Assembly (NCBI GenBank): GCA_943787745.1
Contig: CALSNJ010000003.1
Location: forward strand, 248,001-312,000
Direction: 5' to 3'
DNA length: 64,000 nucleotides
Source: an uncultured Alphaproteobacteria bacterium
GTDB taxonomy: Bacteria; Pseudomonadota; Alphaproteobacteria; UBA6615
Shown here: piece by piece, positions 61,719 through 64,000 of the stretch
Numbering within the stretch: the stretch's first letter is position 1
Layout of the letters: each line of letters begins with the position of its first letter
Position numbers and translations under genes: made by a program
Notes under the pieces: model-generated
What the model was told of the DNA's origin: nothing
Database searches by the model: none
What the model saw: the letters and a program-made list of their open reading frames with translations, nothing else

Positions 61719-62633
61719 ATGGAAGACGCAAAGATTTTGCAGGTGATTGAAACCGGCGCCATTCTGGGAGAAAGCCCGGTCTGGTCACCTGATGAAGGCG
61801 TGCTGTGGTGGGTGGATATCAAGGCGCCGGCCTTGCACCGCTATGACCCGACAACAGGCAAAGACGAAAACTGGGCGTTGCCCCAGGAGACGGGGTCGAT
61901 TGTGCTGCGCGAAGGTGGTGGGCTGGTGGCCGGACTGCGGGACGGGTTTGCGTATTTGTCGATTGAGGGCGACGGCGTTGCCCTCGACTGGATAGGCGAC
62001 CCCGAACCCGACCGACCCGAAAGTCGCCTCAACGATGGTCGGGCAGATCGGCAGGGGCGCTACTGGGCGGGGTCGATGCACGACCCGGAGGGGCCGCCGT
62101 CGCATTATTTTGAGCGAGAGCCTGTCGGCGCGTTTTATCGCCTCGATGGCGATGGCTCGATCCACCGCATGATCGAGGGTGTTCTGGTATCCAACGGCCT
62201 GTGCTGGTCGCCCGATGGCAAAACCATGTACGCTGCGGATTCCCCGACACGTACAATCCGGGCCTGGGACTACGACACGGCCACCGGGGATATCGCCAAT
62301 GCGCGTGTGTTTGCCGCCATTCCCGAAGAACCCGGGCGTGGCACACCGGACGGCGCGATTGTCGATGCCGAGGGTGGTGTCTGGACGGCGGAATTCCGGG
62401 GATCACGGATCACGCGGTTCAATCCGGATGGCACGCCGGACCGCATGATTGAATTGCCGGTCTCTCGTCCCACCTGTCCGATGTTTGGGGGGCCGGATCT
62501 GCGCACGCTTTATGTGACGTCCGCGAAAATCATGCTTTCCCCCGAAGAATTGGCGCGTGAACCGCTTGCCGGTGCGCTTTTTGCGCTCGATGCGGGTGTC
62601 GCCGGACTGCCAGAGGCCGCGTTTCCGGGCTAA
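61719..62633 (+). CDS. SMP-30/gluconolactonase/regucalcin-family lactonase
   Basis: 304 residues, six-bladed propeller. Metal ligand Glu in AILGESPVWSPDEG, RLNDGRADRQGRYWAG, and later SNGLCWSPDGKTMYAADS and GTPDGAIVDAEGGVWTAEF with the conserved Asp. These enzymes hydrolyse sugar lactones. No sugar-acid gene is next to it, so the substrate is unknown. Start: ATG at 61719 with GGGGGG upstream. Confidence 0.9.
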   Translation: MEDAKILQVIETGAILGESPVWSPDEGVLWWVDIKAPALHRYDPTTGKDENWALPQETGSIVLREGGGLVAGLRDGFAYLSIEGDGVALDWIGDPEPDRPESRLNDGRADRQGRYWAGSMHDPEGPPSHYFEREPVGAFYRLDGDGSIHRMIEGVLVSNGLCWSPDGKTMYAADSPTRTIRAWDYDTATGDIANARVFAAIPEEPGRGTPDGAIVDAEGGVWTAEFRGSRITRFNPDGTPDRMIELPVSRPTCPMFGGPDLRTLYVTSAKIMLSPEELAREPLAGALFALDAGVAGLPEAAFPG

Positions 62634-62723
62634 ATAGACGTTCTTCGTATTGCCTTATTCCGGCCCCGCCGCCGCCGCGAAGCGCCGCCATCGTCATGTC
62701 AGCCCTGTCAGGGAGGAGAGACG

Positions 62724-63134
62724 ATGCGCGGACTTGTAGTGATAGCCATGCTTACAGGCGGATTGCCCATCGTGACCTTTGTCGCGACGCTGGCCTTGAG
62801 CAACGGTGCGCCACTGCAGTCGCCATTCCGCGGATCGTTGTCAGGGTCAGGGATGTCGGCTGCGGTGCACGTCACGCCGGACATCGAGCCCGGGCAACCG
62901 GCGCAGAAAGCGCTTGCCGGCATCCCCACCCCTGTTTTGACACGTTCCGATGTGCCACCGCGTGTGTCGCACTGGCAGCCACCAGATTCCCACCGGTTGT
63001 CGCGACATCGTACGGATGCGGCCTGGGAACGGCTTGATCGAGAGGCCGCGGGTGGAAATCGTGATGCATTGCTGTTTCGCACCTTGATGCAGTCTGCCGA
63101 CTTTGTCCGACCGGTGCGTACGATCACCCCTTGA
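62724..63134 (+). CDS. Hypothetical secreted protein
   Basis: 136 residues with an N-terminal signal-like segment (LVVIAMLTGGLPIVTFVATLALS). The rest is Pro/Arg-rich without a known domain; a C-terminal AWERLDREAAGGNRDALLFRTLMQ could be a helix. Start: ATG at 62724 with GGGAGGAGAGA 7 bases upstream, a strong sign it is translated. No family was recognised. Confidence 0.6.
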   Translation: MRGLVVIAMLTGGLPIVTFVATLALSNGAPLQSPFRGSLSGSGMSAAVHVTPDIEPGQPAQKALAGIPTPVLTRSDVPPRVSHWQPPDSHRLSRHRTDAAWERLDREAAGGNRDALLFRTLMQSADFVRPVRTITP

Positions 63135-63270
63135 AATTTACCGTTTCAGAACCAAATTGAGTGCATGGTCGGAGGCTTTCAGGAGCTCCGGCTCTGGAAT
63201 AATCGGGTGCCAATTTCGGGCCCGGAAGGACCGTGCAGGAACGAATTCTGTAATGCCTGCGCGGCCCGTA

Positions 63271-63291
63271 ACTCGCTCACGAAGGAGGAGT
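63271..63291 (+). promoter_or_regulatory. ROSE-like RNA thermometer hairpin at the hsp20 ribosome site
   Basis: In the leader, ACTCGCTC (63271-63278) can pair imperfectly with GGAGGAGT (63284-63291), which holds the Shine-Dalgarno GGAGG (63284-63288). UCGCU (63273-63277) fits the UYGCU motif of ROSE thermometers, and the pairing leaves a G-G mismatch as in known ROSE elements. GTA before and GAC after could extend the stem. ROSE elements hold small heat-shock gene translation off at low temperature. Paired by hand. Confidence 0.55.
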
Positions 63292-63297
63292 GACGGC

Positions 63298-63747
63298 ATG
63301 AATCGCTTGTCCCCGCTCAGAAACCCGCTCTTGCTCGGATTCGATGAATTCGAACGTACGCTTGAGCGTATTACCAAAGCTTCATCTGACGGATACCCGC
63401 CCTACAATATTGAACGCACGGGTGAAACGCGCCTGCGCATCACTTTGGCGGTTGCCGGCTTTGCCCGGGAAGACCTCGACATCCAGCTTGAGGACAATCA
63501 GCTCACCGTGTCGGGCCGTCAGGCCGAAGAAGATGATCGCGAATACCTGCACCGGGGCATTGCCACGCGCATGTTCAAACGCAGTTTTGTTCTGGCAGAT
63601 GGCGTTGAGGTGAGCTCAGCCTCGCTCGACAACGGATTGCTGAACATTGACGTCGCATTGCCCTTGCCTGAGCGAAATGTGCGGAAAATCGAAATTGGTG
63701 GTGGTGCCAACCCGGCACCGGAAATCGATGTAGAGACGAGAGGATAA
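63298..63747 (+). CDS. Hsp20 small heat-shock protein
   Basis: 149 residues, IbpA-like. The alpha-crystallin domain is seen in YPPYNIERTGETRLRITLAVAGFAREDLDIQLEDNQLTVSGRQ and RMFKRSFVLADGVEVSSASLDNGLLNIDV, ending PERNVRKIEI. It is an ATP-independent holdase. Start: ATG at 63298 with AAGGAGGAG 8 bases upstream; an upstream in-frame extension has no homology and runs across the presumed thermometer. It is followed by a DUF1150 gene 5 bases downstream, a typical alphaproteobacterial heat-shock pair. Confidence 0.93.
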   Translation: MNRLSPLRNPLLLGFDEFERTLERITKASSDGYPPYNIERTGETRLRITLAVAGFAREDLDIQLEDNQLTVSGRQAEEDDREYLHRGIATRMFKRSFVLADGVEVSSASLDNGLLNIDVALPLPERNVRKIEIGGGANPAPEIDVETRG

Positions 63748-63752
63748 GTTCC

Positions 63753-63986
63753 ATGAACAACGACACAACGAACAAGGCTGTCGAGGGTATCGAAGGTATT
63801 TCACCGGAACAGTTTGCCGCGCTCGGCGTTGATCAGGTGGCCTATGTCCGCCCCGCAGTGGTGGAAGGTCAGAAGGTCTATGCGATCCATAGTGCCGACG
63901 GAAACGAGATCGGTATGATGGCAGGCCGTGACCTGGCCTTTGCGGCCGTCAAGCAGCACGACATGGAGCCCGTCAGCGTTCACTGA
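63753..63986 (+). CDS. DUF1150 family protein
   Basis: 77 residues: ISPEQFAALGVDQVAYVRPAVVEGQKVYAIHSADGNEIGMMAGRDLAFAAVKQHDMEPVSVH matches the DUF1150 pattern; the function is unknown. Alphaproteobacterial hsp20 operons often end with this family, which suggests co-induction by heat. Start: ATG at 63753, six bases after the hsp20 stop. Confidence 0.9.
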   Translation: MNNDTTNKAVEGIEGISPEQFAALGVDQVAYVRPAVVEGQKVYAIHSADGNEIGMMAGRDLAFAAVKQHDMEPVSVH

Positions 63987-63990
63987 CGGG
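63969..63990 (+). terminator. Hairpin at the end of the hsp20 operon
   Basis: CCCGTCAG (63969-63976) pairs with CTGACGGG (63983-63990) across the stop codon of the DUF1150 gene. No T-tract is visible before the window ends, so termination here is only suggested. Confidence 0.4.
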
Positions 63991-64000
63991 GATGTCCTCG

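Overview
This window reads as a GC-rich alphaproteobacterial chromosome, probably from a free-living, perhaps marine, heterotroph. The evidence is conserved alphaproteobacterial gene order and family content: HPr-ahcY-divL-tsaE-addB-addA-trxA; aroA-cmk-rpsA with sppA and ihfB nearby; trpF-trpB-trpA-accD-folC; a DivL-type kinase with Tyr in place of the phospho-accepting His; an FYDLN-acid protein; an Hsp20-DUF1150 pair; and several families of alphaproteobacterial-type palindromic intergenic repeats. No phage, insertion sequence or CRISPR array is visible.

Layout. 1-2.9 kb: 3' end of a PTS HPr gene and two tandem paralogous porins (minus strand). 3.1-14.5 kb (plus): ahcY, divL, tsaE, addB, addA and trxA, closed by a clear terminator. 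14.6-29.4 kb (minus): a long co-directional housekeeping block running aroA, cmk, rpsA, sppA, ihfB, lapA-like, ornithine cyclodeaminase-like, AGE epimerase-like, pyrF, trpF, trpB, trpA, accD, folC and a redoxin/2OG-oxygenase fusion. 29.6-30.2 kb: FYDLN-acid protein and tRNA-Ala(GGC).

30.3-39.4 kb, immediately after the tRNA, is an accessory nitrogen-scavenging region: a cobalt-type nitrile hydratase (its beta gene is frameshifted) with its accessory protein, a DUF1445 hydro-lyase, and a barbiturase that carries an 80-residue tail resembling the C-terminus of dihydropyrimidinase. Divergent from the barbiturase is a three-subunit molybdenum hydroxylase with a Rid-family protein and a phosphotransferase. 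Barbiturase beside a molybdo-flavoprotein suggests oxidative uracil/thymine breakdown (uracil to barbiturate to ureidomalonate).

39.6-43.8 kb: a transporter-linked hybrid histidine kinase and a convergent NarL-type regulator. 43.9-64 kb is mixed accessory metabolism: radical SAM, YciI, cupin, VOC, amidohydrolase, two MFS transporters, glycosyltransferases, maleylacetoacetate isomerase, AMACR-like CoA transferase, MBL hydrolase, Nudix and SMP-30 genes. Palindromic repeats sit between many of them, and there are two multiply frameshifted genes. The window ends in a heat-shock operon whose leader resembles a ROSE RNA thermometer.

The most striking signal is at 53.85-54.48 kb. A FrnE/DsbA-like gene reads through an in-frame TGA placed exactly where the first cysteine of the CPWC active site belongs, giving U-P-W-C. 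A hairpin at the right distance downstream fits a bacterial SECIS element. It is probably a selenoprotein that normal gene calling would truncate.
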